Source: Methylobacterium mesophilicum (GTDB lineage: Bacteria > Pseudomonadota > Alphaproteobacteria > Rhizobiales > Beijerinckiaceae). Taken from it: 64,000 nucleotides of DNA. The notes under the pieces are model-generated. The model saw nothing but the letters and a program-made list of their open reading frames with translations. It made no database searches and had not been told where the DNA came from. The DNA lies in contig NZ_BPQU01000012.1 of the NCBI RefSeq assembly GCF_022179445.1, positions 93,384 through 157,383 on the forward strand. The letters run 5' to 3'. Below are positions 37,297 through 49,969 of the stretch, piece after piece (position 1 is the first letter of the stretch; every line of letters begins with the position of its first letter). Both the position numbers and the translations under genes were made by a program.

Positions 37297-39336
37297 TCAG
37301 AACACTGCGATATCGAGGCGCCGGAGGACGCGTCGATGGCGCGCGATGGTGCGGGCCGCGGTCACCAGGTCGCTGGCGGCCCGAGCGGTCGTCAGCCGCA
37401 GGATCCGGTCCTCCTGCGAGGCCGCCCGGATCAGATCCCGTGCCGCACTCTCCAGCGCCCTGTCGTCACCGGTGGCGAGGCCGGCACGGGCCCGCTGGAT
37501 CGCGGCCCGCAGCGGCTCGACCGCCCAGAGCCGCCGCAGCTCCGCATGGGCCCGCGCGGCCGAGGCTTCGAGCCGGGCCAGCGCGAAGGCATGCGCCAGG
37601 CTCGCCCGGCGCACCGCCCCGCTGCCGGAACTGTACCCGGCGAATTGGAACAACCTGTCGGCGTTGAGGCTCGTGCGGGTGGTCGCGTCCCCGCCTTCTC
37701 CGACCAGGGCGTCGGCCAGCGCCCGCTGGGCCGAATCCAGCGCGTAGACCCGCTGCCGCTCCGGCGTGACCGGCAGCAGCAGGCGTACCACGATCGACAA
37801 GATGATGGCGGCGACCACGACCAGGAACGCGTTCAGCAGGAAGCTCTGGGCGTCGTAGGTCTGGGGGTTGGACGGGCCGAGCAGGACCGGGAAGAACACG
37901 ATCACGATGAAGCCGATGCCGAAGGTCTTCGGGTTCAGCGACAGGAAGCAGCCGAAGAAGATCACCGGCGCCATCACGATGGCGAGCATCGGGAAGCCCT
38001 GGACGCCGTCGAGGAACACGAACCGGGCGATGCCCGCAAACGTCGCGGCCAGCGTCATCCCGATCACCACGCCGTTGGCGAACTTCCTGGGATTCGGCGT
38101 CGAAGAGGAGAGCGATGCGGTGGCCGCGACCTGGACCAGCGCGAAGGACGCCTGTGGGAGCCCGAGCGCCACGAAGGCGGCGGCCGTGATGGCGAAGCCG
38201 ATCGCCACCCGCAGGGCCCCGCGCAGGGCCACCGGGAAGTCCCGGTGCGTCGGCAGCCTGGCGTCGCGCAGGGGCCGATGCCCATCGGCCACCGCCTGAA
38301 TCCCGTCCTGCGCGAAGGTGGCCGCGCAGGCCACGTCGAGCGCGCGTTGCAGGACGACGACCTCGTCGACGGGCCGGTTGCCGTCGCGGATCGCGGCGTC
38401 CACCAGCTCCCGCAGGCGCGCGTCGTCCCGCTCCAGGGTCTCCGGGGCGGGGTCCTCGGCGACGCGACGGCAGATTTCGAGCGCCTCATCGACCGCGGGA
38501 CTGCGCGTGCGCAGGCAGGCGGCGGCCGCGGCAACCGCCCGGATCGCCGCCGCCAGGACGTAGAGCGCCGCGATGCAGCTGCGCGCCCCTGCGGCCCGCC
38601 AGGGTCCGTCGTCGAGTTCGCCCGCGATGGCGCTGGCATCGGCCCGCATCGGCGCGATGGTGCGGATCAGCGCGGCGGTCCGCGATGCGCCGAGATCGCC
38701 CTTCGCCAGGGTCTCGCGGGCATAGGCGCGGGTGTCGTCCCAGGCCTTGCGCAATTGCGGCAGCAGCGTCTGCCACGTGCTGGGCGAGGCGAGGGCGTCG
38801 TTGATGAAGGTGATGACGAGGATGCCCAGCACGATGACGGCCACGCGGGACACCGCGGCATCGAAGGTGCCCTGTGGCGCGTCGATCTGGCCGAGGGCGA
38901 CGATCGCAACCGTGTAGCCCGACAGCATCGCCCCGTAAGCCCGGGTATCTTGGAGATACTGCGCGGTGAACACGCACAGCCCGAGCCAGACCGTGAACGA
39001 GACCAGCAGCAGGACCCGGTCCTGGCCGAACAGCGCCATGAACAGGATCGACACGGCGGCACCGATCAGCGTGCCCGCGAGGCGGTAGACGGCCTTGGAG
39101 ATCGCCTGACCGCGCTTCGGCTGCGCGAGGATCGCCACGCAGGTGGCCGCCGACGAGGCGCTGTCGAGCTGGAGCCAGAACGCGGCGGCCAGCGCCAGCA
39201 TCATGGCGATCCAGATCCGCAGCGCGAACGCCCAGGCCGCGGGCTTGGGCACCCAGGCATCGAGGAAGCCGATCAGCCGGTCGATGGTGGTCGCCCGCTG
39301 CGGGGGCGAGCCGGACTGGACCGAGACCTCAGCCAT
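37297..39336 (-). CDS. FUSC/AaeB-family efflux permease
   Basis: A 679-residue inner-membrane protein with two blocks of hydrophobic helices (about residues 30-170 and 360-510), each followed by a soluble helical region, the FUSC/AaeB layout. Typical features are WIAMMLALAAAFWLQLDSASSAATCVAIL and GTLIGAAVSILFMALFGQ in the first block. AaeB pumps aromatic carboxylic acids; here the substrate is inferred from family. First gene of a three-gene minus-strand operon (FUSC, DUF1656, HlyD) and no LysR regulator is adjacent. Confidence 0.9.
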   Translation of the reverse strand: MAEVSVQSGSPPQRATTIDRLIGFLDAWVPKPAAWAFALRIWIAMMLALAAAFWLQLDSASSAATCVAILAQPKRGQAISKAVYRLAGTLIGAAVSILFMALFGQDRVLLLVSFTVWLGLCVFTAQYLQDTRAYGAMLSGYTVAIVALGQIDAPQGTFDAAVSRVAVIVLGILVITFINDALASPSTWQTLLPQLRKAWDDTRAYARETLAKGDLGASRTAALIRTIAPMRADASAIAGELDDGPWRAAGARSCIAALYVLAAAIRAVAAAAACLRTRSPAVDEALEICRRVAEDPAPETLERDDARLRELVDAAIRDGNRPVDEVVVLQRALDVACAATFAQDGIQAVADGHRPLRDARLPTHRDFPVALRGALRVAIGFAITAAAFVALGLPQASFALVQVAATASLSSSTPNPRKFANGVVIGMTLAATFAGIARFVFLDGVQGFPMLAIVMAPVIFFGCFLSLNPKTFGIGFIVIVFFPVLLGPSNPQTYDAQSFLLNAFLVVVAAIILSIVVRLLLPVTPERQRVYALDSAQRALADALVGEGGDATTRTSLNADRLFQFAGYSSGSGAVRRASLAHAFALARLEASAARAHAELRRLWAVEPLRAAIQRARAGLATGDDRALESAARDLIRAASQEDRILRLTTARAASDLVTAARTIARHRRVLRRLDIAVF

Positions 39337-39539
39337 GCCGCACCGGGTCCGGCGGGCTTGCGCAGGGGCGCTGCCAGAACCGGGAGGAACGCCGGCACGA
39401 TGGCATCGACCAGCCTCGCCGATGGGGCGCCGGGGCTGCCGCAGACGGCCGGAGCGCCTGCCGATCCATCATGTCAGCACCGAACCCCGCCCACGCTCTG
39501 ACCAGCAACGAACGAGAAGCGCGGCGGTTCGCGCTGCTG

Positions 39540-39827
39540 TCAAGCTTTGTCGCCGCCTTTCAGCCGCTTGTTGCAGCTGCTCCAGTATTGGGGCCATTTC
39601 GGCCCCTGGGCGGTCTTCTGTGCGTCGGTGAGGGCGCGCCACTGGGCGCCGCACGTCTTCTGCCGCTCGCGGGCGGCGCTCTGCCCGGCGCTCGGCGCCT
39701 TCGCGGCCGGCTCCTTGGCGGCGGGGGCCTCGCTCGCGGCCGGAGCCGGCGCATCCTTCGCCAGAAGCGGCTGGGCCAAAAGCAGCGGCGCGCTCAGCAC
39801 CGCCATCCGCACAACACGATCGAACAT
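39540..39827 (-). CDS. Small secreted Ala/Pro-rich protein
   Basis: A 95-residue protein with a signal peptide (VVRMAVLSAPLLLAQPLLA), an Ala/Pro/Lys-rich linker, and a compact end with the spacing C-x3-W and W-x2-Y-W-x2-C (TCGAQWRALT, WPQYWSSCNKRLKGG). Similar small periplasmic proteins are frequent in Rhizobiales and recall PsiF-type repeats, but I cannot name a family. ATG 39827 has GGGGGGAG five bases upstream, a strong ribosome-binding site. Confidence 0.6.
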   Translation of the reverse strand: MFDRVVRMAVLSAPLLLAQPLLAKDAPAPAASEAPAAKEPAAKAPSAGQSAARERQKTCGAQWRALTDAQKTAQGPKWPQYWSSCNKRLKGGDKA

Positions 39828-40062
39828 CGAGACTCCCCCCGGGATCGCAACGATTCCGGGGCGCAATCTCGCCGGACGGCCACGCTTCGGACAAGGGCGC
39901 GTCGGCTTTCGCCAACAGGTCAGGTGCGCGCTCTCGGAAACGTGAGCCCGGCGCGACCGACGCCCTTGAGCGCGGCCTGGAAATCGTCTTCACTGCCGCC
40001 ATTGTCCGAGATCGGCGGGGGAACGCCGCGCCGCCGTGCGATCGGTCGAGGAGCAGATCAAG

Positions 40063-40698
40063 ATGGCAGCGGTGTCCGGGCGGCCGATCGACGTCCATAC
40101 CTGGAGCACGCCGAACGGCTGGAAGATTCCGGTGATGCTCGAAGAGTGCGGGCTGCCGTACCGGGTGGTCCCGGTCAACATCGGCAAGAACGAGCAATTC
40201 GCGCCCGACTTCCTGGCGATCTCACCGAACAACAAGATCCCGGCCATCGTCGACCCGGACGGGCCGGGCGGGCAGCCGATCACGGTGTTCGAATCGGGGG
40301 CGATCCTGCAGTATCTCGGCCGCAAGACCGGCCAGTTCTACCCGACGGACGAGCGCGCCCGGGTGGCCGTGGACGAGTGGCTGTTCTGGCAGGTGGCCGG
40401 GTTCGGCCCGATGCTCGGGCAGACGCACCACTTCAAGATCTACGCGTCCGAGAAGGTGCCGTACGCCATCGAACGCTTCACCGCCGAAGCCAACCGCCTC
40501 TACGGGGTGCTGGAGCGGCGGCTCGAGGGCCGCGACTACCTGGCGGGCGACTATTCCATCGCCGACATCGCGACGGTGACCTGGGCCAAGCTCAACTTCA
40601 AGCAGGGCGTCGAGATCGCCGCCCTGCCGAACGTGGCGCGCTGGCTCGAGACCGTTCTGGCGAGGCCGGCCGTCCAGCGCGGCCTCGCGGCGATCTGA
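40063..40698 (+). CDS. YfcG-like glutathione S-transferase family protein
   Basis: A 211-residue protein with the GST thioredoxin-like domain (residues 8-90: VHTWSTPNGWKIPVMLEECGLPY, NNKIPAIVDP, FESGAILQYLG) and the helical domain. The TPNG loop and the absence of an N-terminal catalytic Cys or Tyr match YfcG/Nu-class enzymes, which have glutathione-dependent disulfide reductase activity. ATG 40063 is chosen because GAGGAG (40048-40053) precedes it. It converges with the DUF2147 gene with three bases between stops. Confidence 0.85.
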   Translation: MAAVSGRPIDVHTWSTPNGWKIPVMLEECGLPYRVVPVNIGKNEQFAPDFLAISPNNKIPAIVDPDGPGGQPITVFESGAILQYLGRKTGQFYPTDERARVAVDEWLFWQVAGFGPMLGQTHHFKIYASEKVPYAIERFTAEANRLYGVLERRLEGRDYLAGDYSIADIATVTWAKLNFKQGVEIAALPNVARWLETVLARPAVQRGLAAI

Positions 40699-40701
40699 GC
40701 C

Positions 40702-41166
40702 TCAGTTCTTGTTGGCGGCCTGCTGGTTCACGTCCGGCACGCGCGTCCAGGTCTGCGAGCCGCACAGCACCTTGAGCATGCAGCCCGAGACGCTCAGCTC
40801 GGCCTCGCTCTCGCGCTCCAGGCTGACGGTGTAAACCTTGCCCTCTTCGATGTTGTAGAGTTCGCCGGTGAACTTCTCCTCGTCGGGCTTCAGGCCGTCG
40901 ATGAGCTGCAGGCCGATCACGGGGCGGCTGCGCTTCTTCGGATCGGGGTTTTTCAGGTCGGTCTTCGCGGCGCCGTTCTCGGCGGTCGGGGCCTTCAGCC
41001 AGACCACCTTGCCGCAGACGAGCTTCTGGCTCGGGCCGCACCGGTCGATGCGGATCTTTGCGCGGCCATCCCCGGTGAGCCAGGTGCCGGACGGATCCTT
41101 CCCGGTATCGGCGGCGGCGGCCGAAAGGCCGGCGAGCAGGAGTGTGGCACAGAGGGCGAGGCGCAT
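40702..41166 (-). CDS. Secreted DUF2147-family protein
   Basis: A 154-residue protein with a signal peptide (LALCATLLLAGLSAAAA) and the DUF2147 domain: DPSGTWLTGDGRAKIRID, CGKVVWLK, PVIGLQLIDGLK, YNIEEGKVYTVSL, and CMLKVLCGSQTWTRV. The family is a periplasmic calycin-like barrel of unknown function. It is divergent from the higBA-type module with about 210 bases between. Confidence 0.85.
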   Translation of the reverse strand: MRLALCATLLLAGLSAAAADTGKDPSGTWLTGDGRAKIRIDRCGPSQKLVCGKVVWLKAPTAENGAAKTDLKNPDPKKRSRPVIGLQLIDGLKPDEEKFTGELYNIEEGKVYTVSLERESEAELSVSGCMLKVLCGSQTWTRVPDVNQQAANKN

Positions 41167-41342
41167 GGTTCGTCTCCGAATTTTGGGCACCGAGGGCGCC
41201 TGAGAGGCTGACGAAATCGGCTTGAGGCCAGTGAGCCGGCGCAATCAGGCGATTTTTCGGCGGTGTTGCGGCAGAGCCACGGCCACGCTTGTTTCAGAGG
41301 GTCCCAGAGATCGTTACGGTGGATAACTCGCTCGGTTCCCCC

Positions 41343-41369
41343 TTGCCGATATAACCTACAGGTTATAAT
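41343..41369 (+). promoter_or_regulatory. higBA promoter with overlapping palindromic operator
   Basis: A perfect palindrome TATAACCT-AC-AGGTTATA at 41350-41367 overlaps a consensus -10 hexamer TATAAT at 41364-41369. TTGCCG at 41343-41348 is a candidate -35 at a short 15-base spacing. The -10 ends seven bases before the GTG at 41377, so transcription would start at or next to the start codon: a leaderless message. Repression by the HTH antitoxin binding the palindrome is inference. Confidence 0.6.
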
Positions 41370-41376
41370 TTGACCC

Positions 41377-41784
41377 GTGGCTTGGGCGGTCGAATTTGAT
41401 GGCGCGTTTCGCGCGGGGTTCGCAGCGCTCGATGCCGACGTGCGAAAGGCCATTGCCGCCTATGCCTTGGCCCTCGCCAGCGAGGGGCCGCAGCTCGGCC
41501 GGCCTATGGCGGACACCGTGAAAGGGTCCACGCACGCCAACATGAAGGAGCTGCGTCCGACCGTGAACAAGGTCGAGTGGCGTGTCGCCGACGCGTTCGA
41601 CGCAGCCCGGCAAGCCATCGTTCTCGCCGCAGCGGCCAAGGGCGGTCGGTCCTCGGCGCTCGTCAACAGGCAGATGATCGCGAAGGCCGATGCACGCTTC
41701 ACGGCACATCAGGCGGCCATCGCCGCGCAGCAGACCTCGCATGCAGACACGCCACGCGCTGGCAGGAGGAAGCCCAAGCGATGA
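41377..41784 (+). CDS. HigB/RelE-type putative toxin
   Basis: A 135-residue protein of the RelE/ParE superfamily, HigB (Gp49-like) branch: WAVEFDGAFRAGF, LGRPMADTVKGSTHANMKELRP, VEWRVADAFDAARQAIVLAAAAKGG. HigB toxins cleave mRNA on the ribosome. The usual GDK motif that follows the IVLAA strand reads AAK here, and the C-terminus is extended and basic, so activity is not certain. The start is GTG 41377, directly at the predicted transcription start and with no ribosome-binding site. The stop overlaps the antitoxin ATG (ATGA). Confidence 0.8.
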   Translation: MAWAVEFDGAFRAGFAALDADVRKAIAAYALALASEGPQLGRPMADTVKGSTHANMKELRPTVNKVEWRVADAFDAARQAIVLAAAAKGGRSSALVNRQMIAKADARFTAHQAAIAAQQTSHADTPRAGRRKPKR

Positions 41785-42173
41785 CGGATGTTGCAAAGCC
41801 CGGCACCCGCATGCCGCTCGCCGACATCTTGGCCGAGTTCTCCGCGGAAGAGCAGGCGGACATCCGCGCCCACGCGGACGATCTCATTCAAGAGAGCCGG
41901 ACCCTCGCGCAGTTTCGGCGCGCGGTGGGGATGACGCAGGCCGAACTCGCGCAGGCGCTGGACACATCGCAGGCCTATGTGGCGAAGCTTGAGCGGAACC
42001 CCTCCGCCGCCATGCAGGTCTCCACGATCGCCCGCATCGCGTCCGCGCTCGGAGGCGAGGCCAGAATCGTGGTCAGCCTGCCCGGCAAGCCGGACGCGAC
42101 CTTCGACATCCCGGCATCCGGCGCGCGAAAGAAGTCCGTTCGTCCGAAGAAGACGCCCGGCGCGACCGCGTGA
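41781..42173 (+). CDS. HTH XRE-family antitoxin (HigA-like)
   Basis: A 130-residue protein with a Cro/C1-type helix-turn-helix at about residues 45-105 (FRRAVGMTQAELAQALDTSQAYVAKLERNPSA, shown as two overlapping helices), preceded by an acidic helix that may mask the toxin, and followed by a basic tail. Toxin-first order and four-base overlap fit higBA modules. It probably binds the upstream palindrome. Confidence 0.8.
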   Translation: MTDVAKPGTRMPLADILAEFSAEEQADIRAHADDLIQESRTLAQFRRAVGMTQAELAQALDTSQAYVAKLERNPSAAMQVSTIARIASALGGEARIVVSLPGKPDATFDIPASGARKKSVRPKKTPGATA

Positions 42174-42312
42174 GTTCGACCGGGCGCGCAGCTTGAGGAC
42201 CGGTAGGGCGCCCGCTATAAGCCTGCGGCGGAAGCGAAATTTTCGCCCCTGAGATGCGCCCGTCAGCCCGGCGCGCACCCTCCGCCTTTTTCACAAACAG
42301 ACCGGACACACC

Positions 42313-42735
42313 ATGGCCACCGAGCGCACCTTCTCGATCCTCAAGCCCGACGCCACCCGGCGCAACCTGACCGGCGCCGTGAACGCGGTGATCGAGGAGG
42401 CGGGCCTGCGCATCGTCGGCCAGCGCCGCATCCGCCTGACCCAGGAGCAGGCCGAAAAGTTCTATGAGGTCCACAAGGAGCGGCCCTTCTTCGGCGAGCT
42501 CGTCAGCTTCATGACCTCCGGCCCGGTGGTCGTGCAGGTGCTCGAAGGCGAGAACGCCGTCGCCAAGTACCGCGAAGTGATGGGCGCCACGAACCCGGCC
42601 CAGGCCGCCGAGGGTACGATCCGGAAGCGGTTCGCCGAGTCCGTTGGCGAGAACACCGTGCACGGCTCGGACAGCGCGGAGAACGCCAAGCTCGAGATCG
42701 CGCAGTTCTTCAAGGATTCCGATATCGCCGCCTGA
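42313..42735 (+). CDS. ndk: Nucleoside diphosphate kinase
   Basis: Ndk equalises nucleoside triphosphates by transferring the gamma phosphate through a phosphohistidine. The 140-residue protein has [15 protein letters not shown] at the start, [37 protein letters not shown] and the active-site His in NTVHGSDS. Length and ends are standard. It lies 139 bases after the higBA-type module and is followed by a nested hairpin. Confidence 0.97.
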   Translation: MATERTFSILKPDATRRNLTGAVNAVIEEAGLRIVGQRRIRLTQEQAEKFYEVHKERPFFGELVSFMTSGPVVVQVLEGENAVAKYREVMGATNPAQAAEGTIRKRFAESVGENTVHGSDSAENAKLEIAQFFKDSDIAA

Positions 42736-42758
42736 TCCGGAGACCGGGGTGGCGGGTC

Positions 42759-42825
42759 GGGCACACCGTTCCGCCATCCCGTCGCATTCCCCCCGGCAGC
42801 GGGGTGAATGCCGCCCGGTGTGTCC
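42759..42825. other. Nested hairpin downstream of ndk
   Basis: The outer arms GGGCACACCG (42759-42768) and CGGTGTGTCC (42816-42825) enclose an inner stem GCATTC (42784-42789) with GAATGC (42806-42811), extended by C/G runs. No T-run follows. It is a candidate weak terminator or transcript-protecting structure for ndk. Confidence 0.4.
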
Positions 42826-42905
42826 GGTCCGCCATTGACGGGGCGGCGCCCGGCGGCGTCCAACGGCCGAGGTTAATTGACCCTCAGCCCTGGACCGCCA
42901 AGACC

Positions 42906-43271
42906 ATGACGATGCGCCGCCTGCCCCTGCTGATCGCGTCCGGCCTGATCGCGATCGGCGCGACCGCCGCCCTCGCGGGCGGATCCCCGGCCCCGTTCCA
43001 GCAGTACGAGCCGGATCCGGCGCTGAAGACGGCCACGAAGGCCAGCCTCGAAGGCCGCGTGCGCCACGCCTGCACGGTCGTCCAGGCCCGGCTGACCAGC
43101 GCCACCGAGGCGTCCCTCGAGCGTCCCTGCGGCTGCTACGCCCGTCAGACCCTGCGCAGCCTCGACGAATCCGAGGTCGAGGCCTACCGCACCACGGGCT
43201 ACTTCAACGATTCCGCCCGCGCCAAGGCCCTCTCGGCCCTCGACAGCTGCAAGCTGCAGCGGCCGATCTGA
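42906..43271 (+). CDS. Small secreted protein with three conserved-looking cysteines
   Basis: A 121-residue protein with a signal peptide (LPLLIASGLIAIGATAALAGG), then HACTVVQARLTSATEASLERPCGCYARQTLRSL and a C-terminal DSCK. The spacing of the four cysteines suggests disulfides in the periplasm. I do not recognise the family. ATG 42906 places the signal peptide; it converges with purN across a double-hairpin repeat. Confidence 0.6.
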   Translation: MTMRRLPLLIASGLIAIGATAALAGGSPAPFQQYEPDPALKTATKASLEGRVRHACTVVQARLTSATEASLERPCGCYARQTLRSLDESEVEAYRTTGYFNDSARAKALSALDSCKLQRPI

Positions 43272-43276
43272 CCCTC

Positions 43277-43321
43277 CCGGGGCGCTGCCCCGGACCCCGC
43301 CGAAGGGACTTGTCCCTTCGG
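43277..43321. repeat. Double-hairpin intergenic repeat between convergent genes
   Basis: Two perfect inverted repeats lie side by side: CCGGGGC-GCT-GCCCCGG (43277-43293) and CCGAAGGGAC-TT-GTCCCTTCGG (43300-43321). The pair with the linker ACCCCG is a pattern I associate with abundant Methylobacterium intergenic repeats. It sits exactly between the secreted-protein gene and purN, where it could end both transcripts. Confidence 0.7.
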
Positions 43322-43329
43322 AATCCCCG

Positions 43330-43979
43330 TTACAGGCTGAACAGGACGCCGTCCGGTGCCGCGTCGGCGATGACGACGCGATCGCCCTCCAGCCGGGCGT
43401 GTCCGCCGGCCACCAGCGCCAGCACCGCGGGATAGAGCCGCCGCTCCTGGACGATCACCCGGTCGGCGAGGCTGTCCGGGTCGTCGCCCTGGCGTACGGG
43501 GATCGCGGCCTGCGCCACGATCGGCCCGGCATCGAGTTCGGGCACCACGAAATGCACCGTGCAGCCGTGCAGTCGCACGCCGGCGTCGAGCGCCTGCTTG
43601 TGCGTGTGCGTGCCCTTGAACAGCGGCAGCAGCGAGGGGTGGATGTTGAGCATCCGCCCGGCCCAGCCGGCCACGAAGTCCGGCGTGAAGATCCGCATGA
43701 AGCCCGCGAGGCAGACGAGGTCGACGTCGGCCGCCCGGAGTTCGGCGTCGAGGGCGGCATCGAAGCTGGCCCGATCCCGGAAACCGGTGTGGTCGATCGC
43801 CCGGGCGGGGATCCCGGCCGCCGCCGCCCGCGCGAGGCCGGCGGCGTCAGGGCGGTTCGACAGGACCAGCACGATCTCGGCCGGATAGGCCGGATCCTTC
43901 GCGGCCTCGATCAGCGCGACCATGTTCGAGCCGCGGCCCGAGATCAGGACCGCGACGCGGGTCTTGCCGGTGGCGGCCA

Positions 43980-43980
<1 letters not shown>
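43330..43980 (-). CDS. purN: Phosphoribosylglycinamide formyltransferase
   Basis: PurN formylates GAR with 10-formyl-tetrahydrofolate, step three of purine synthesis. The 216-residue protein has VLISGRGSNM at the phosphate site, GFMRIFTPDFV with LNIHPSLLPLFKG (catalytic Asn-His), and HFVVPELDAGPIVAQ with the catalytic Asp. Its ATG at 43980 overlaps the purM stop (TGATG), so purM-purN is a coupled operon. Confidence 0.96.
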
Positions 43981-45047
<1,067 letters not shown>

Positions 45048-45190
45048 GCCAGCGTCGTCCCGGTCATCATCGGGTCCGCTCTAGCGGCTTCCAGCGCGCC
45101 GCGCGAGTCGGCTGGCGCGCCTTGATCGAGGCGGGCCCGATCTCCACTCTGCGACGGGGCGTGCTATGCGGCCCGTGGGGGGACGACAAC

Positions 45191-46321
45191 ATGCGCGCAC
45201 GGGCTGTCATCGGGCTGGGGGCCCTCGTCGCCCTCGGCCTCCTGGTCTACCTGCTGCGCGAGGTGATGCTGCCGTTCGTGGCCGGCATCGCGCTGGCGTA
45301 CCTGCTCGATCCGCTGGCCGACCGCCTCGAGCGCCTGGGCCTCGGCCGCCTCGCCGCGAGCCTGCTGATCCTGGCGCTGTTCGTCGTGGCGCTGATCGTG
45401 TCGCTGCTGATCCTGATCCCGCTGACGGCCAACCAGGTCGCGGGCCTGGTGAACGCGCTGCCCGCGATGGTCTCGCGGCTCCAGGGGATCATCGCCGAGC
45501 GCGCCGGGCCGCTGCTGGAGCGCGTCGGCGGCGACAACGTGCTGACCGAGCTGCAATCCTCCGTGGGCACGCTGGCGAGCCAGGGCGGCGCGTGGCTTCT
45601 CGCGTTCCTCAAGTCGATCTGGTCCGGCAGCCAGGCGCTGATCTCGATCGCGTCGCTGCTGGTGGTGACCCCGGTCGTGGCCTTCTACATCCTGGTCGAC
45701 TGGGATCGGATGATGGCGGCCCTGGACAACTGGGTGCCGCCCCGGCACCGGGCGACGGTGCGCGACCTCGCCCGTCAGATCGACGGCGCGATCACCGGTT
45801 TCGTGCGCGGTCAGACCCTGGTCTGCCTGATCCTCGGCAGCTTCTACGCCGTCGGCCTCTGGCTGGTCGGGCTCAATTTCGGGGTCCTGATCGGGCTGAT
45901 CGCCGGCCTCCTGACGTTCATCCCGTATGTCGGGACGCTTACCGGCTTCATGCTCTCGGTCGGCGTCGCGCTGGTGCAGTTCTGGCCGTCCTCGGACTGG
46001 CTGCACCTCGGGCTGACGGTGGGGGTGTTCCTGATCGGCCAGTTCCTCGAAGGCAACGTGATCGCGCCCAAGCTGGTCGGCGAGTCCACTGGCCTGCACC
46101 CGGTCTGGCTGATGTTCGCGCTGCTCGCCTTCGGAACCCTGTTCGGCTTCGTCGGCCTGCTGCTCGCGGTGCCGGTGGCGGCCTCGCTCGGCGTGCTCGT
46201 GCGCTTCGCCCTGAAGCGCTACCTCCAGAGCCGCCTCTATCATGCCGAGCAACCGGTGCTGATCGACCTGAACGACGAGGCCGGCCGGACCTTGACCGCC
46301 ACCTCGACGCGGTCATCCTGA
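45191..46321 (+). CDS. AI-2E family (PerM-like) membrane permease
   Basis: A 376-residue inner-membrane protein with about eight hydrophobic segments arranged as in the PerM/TqsA family: an N-terminal pair, a soluble amphipathic region (about 85-150), and a C-terminal block with LIGLIAGLLTFIPYVGTLTGF, EGNVIAPKLVGESTGLHPVWLM and FGFVGLLLAVPVAA. Family members transport AI-2 or act as Na+ antiporters; the substrate is unknown. ATG 45191 follows GGGGGGAC. In many alphaproteobacteria this gene sits directly before hdaA, as here. Confidence 0.88.
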   Translation: MRARAVIGLGALVALGLLVYLLREVMLPFVAGIALAYLLDPLADRLERLGLGRLAASLLILALFVVALIVSLLILIPLTANQVAGLVNALPAMVSRLQGIIAERAGPLLERVGGDNVLTELQSSVGTLASQGGAWLLAFLKSIWSGSQALISIASLLVVTPVVAFYILVDWDRMMAALDNWVPPRHRATVRDLARQIDGAITGFVRGQTLVCLILGSFYAVGLWLVGLNFGVLIGLIAGLLTFIPYVGTLTGFMLSVGVALVQFWPSSDWLHLGLTVGVFLIGQFLEGNVIAPKLVGESTGLHPVWLMFALLAFGTLFGFVGLLLAVPVAASLGVLVRFALKRYLQSRLYHAEQPVLIDLNDEAGRTLTATSTRSS

Positions 46322-46341
46322 GCGATCGATCTGGGCACCCC

Positions 46342-47052
46342 ATGCGCGAAAACGCACCACCCCGGCAACTGGCCTTCGACCTGCCGCTCGATCCCCGCTA
46401 CGGCCGCGAGGACTTTCTGGTCGGGCCGGCCAACGAGGCGGCCTACGCCCTGGTCGAGGCCTGGCCGGACTGGCCCGACAGCGTGCTGGTGCTGACCGGC
46501 CCCTCGGGCAGCGGCAAGAGCCACCTCGCGGCGATCTGGGCCGAGCGCGCCCATGCCTGGACGGCCGCCGCCTCCGAGATCGGGGCGGACGCGGTCCAGC
46601 ACCTCGTCTCGAACGGCGCGCTGGTCATCGAGGATATCGACCGCGCGGAGGGGCGGGACGAGGCGGCCCTGTTCCATCTGCTCAACCGCGCCCGCGAGCG
46701 GGCCTGCCCGGTCCTGCTGACGAGCGCCTCCGGCATCGACGCCCTGGGCCTCGCGACGCCGGACTTGCGCTCCCGGCTGCGCCTGGCGCCCAGCATCGCC
46801 ATCGAGGCACCGGACGACGCGCTGCTGCGCGCCGTCCTGGTCAAGCTGTTCGTCGACCGGCAATTGGTGGTGGATCTCAGCGTGATCGAGGCGCTGGCGC
46901 TGCGGATCGACCGCTCCCTGGGACGGGCGCGGGATCTCGTCGCCGAACTCGACCGAGACGCGCTCGGACGCGGACGGCGGATCAGCCGCCCCCTGGCGCT
47001 GGCCGTGCTACGCCGCATGGGCTTCGACGACGAGGTCGATCCGGAGGCGTAG
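46342..47052 (+). CDS. hdaA: DnaA regulatory inactivator HdaA
   Basis: HdaA is the alphaproteobacterial Hda homologue that with the beta clamp promotes ATP hydrolysis by DnaA and limits re-initiation. The 236-residue AAA+ protein has an N-terminal QLAFDLP clamp-binding-type motif (residues 9-15), Walker [10 protein letters not shown], Walker B LVIEDIDR, and a DnaA-like C-terminal helical part without the DNA-binding domain. It lies 20 bases after the AI-2E-family gene and before ppk. Confidence 0.9.
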   Translation: MRENAPPRQLAFDLPLDPRYGREDFLVGPANEAAYALVEAWPDWPDSVLVLTGPSGSGKSHLAAIWAERAHAWTAAASEIGADAVQHLVSNGALVIEDIDRAEGRDEAALFHLLNRARERACPVLLTSASGIDALGLATPDLRSRLRLAPSIAIEAPDDALLRAVLVKLFVDRQLVVDLSVIEALALRIDRSLGRARDLVAELDRDALGRGRRISRPLALAVLRRMGFDDEVDPEA

Positions 47053-47143
47053 AAGCGGAAACCCGTGGCCGTCACGAAAGCGTCGTGAAAGCTACGGGTG
47101 TAGAATGGTAGACGCGCCGGCATCGGCAAGGACAGGAATCGGA

Positions 47144-49699
<2,556 letters not shown>

Positions 49700-49969
49700 G
49701 TACACAGGCCGATGCGCAGGACGCTCGACAGGTTTCGAGACCGTGTTGTGCGGTTCTGCGTCCGGAAAATCCGTCCGGCAAAATGGCCGGGCGGACGAAA
49801 CGTTGCCCTGCCGGCCCGATTGGGCTTAGAGCTTGCGCCGTCGCCAGGGATCCCGGTTCCGCCGCGAGCGCAGCGTATCATCGACGTGGAGCCGATCTTG
49901 GTCGCGGCTCCGGAATGCACGCGCGGCCCGCCGGTCCGGTCGGCCACGCTCCATCAAGGACTCGGACGT

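Noticed and set aside
37066..39501. 811-codon plus-strand frame over the FUSC operon
   Set aside because: Antisense of the clearly coding FUSC and HlyD genes, with no family features.
49712..49969. N-terminal extension of Ppx
   Set aside because: The 86 extra residues look random, whereas TTG 49970 has a good ribosome-binding site and gives the family N-terminus.
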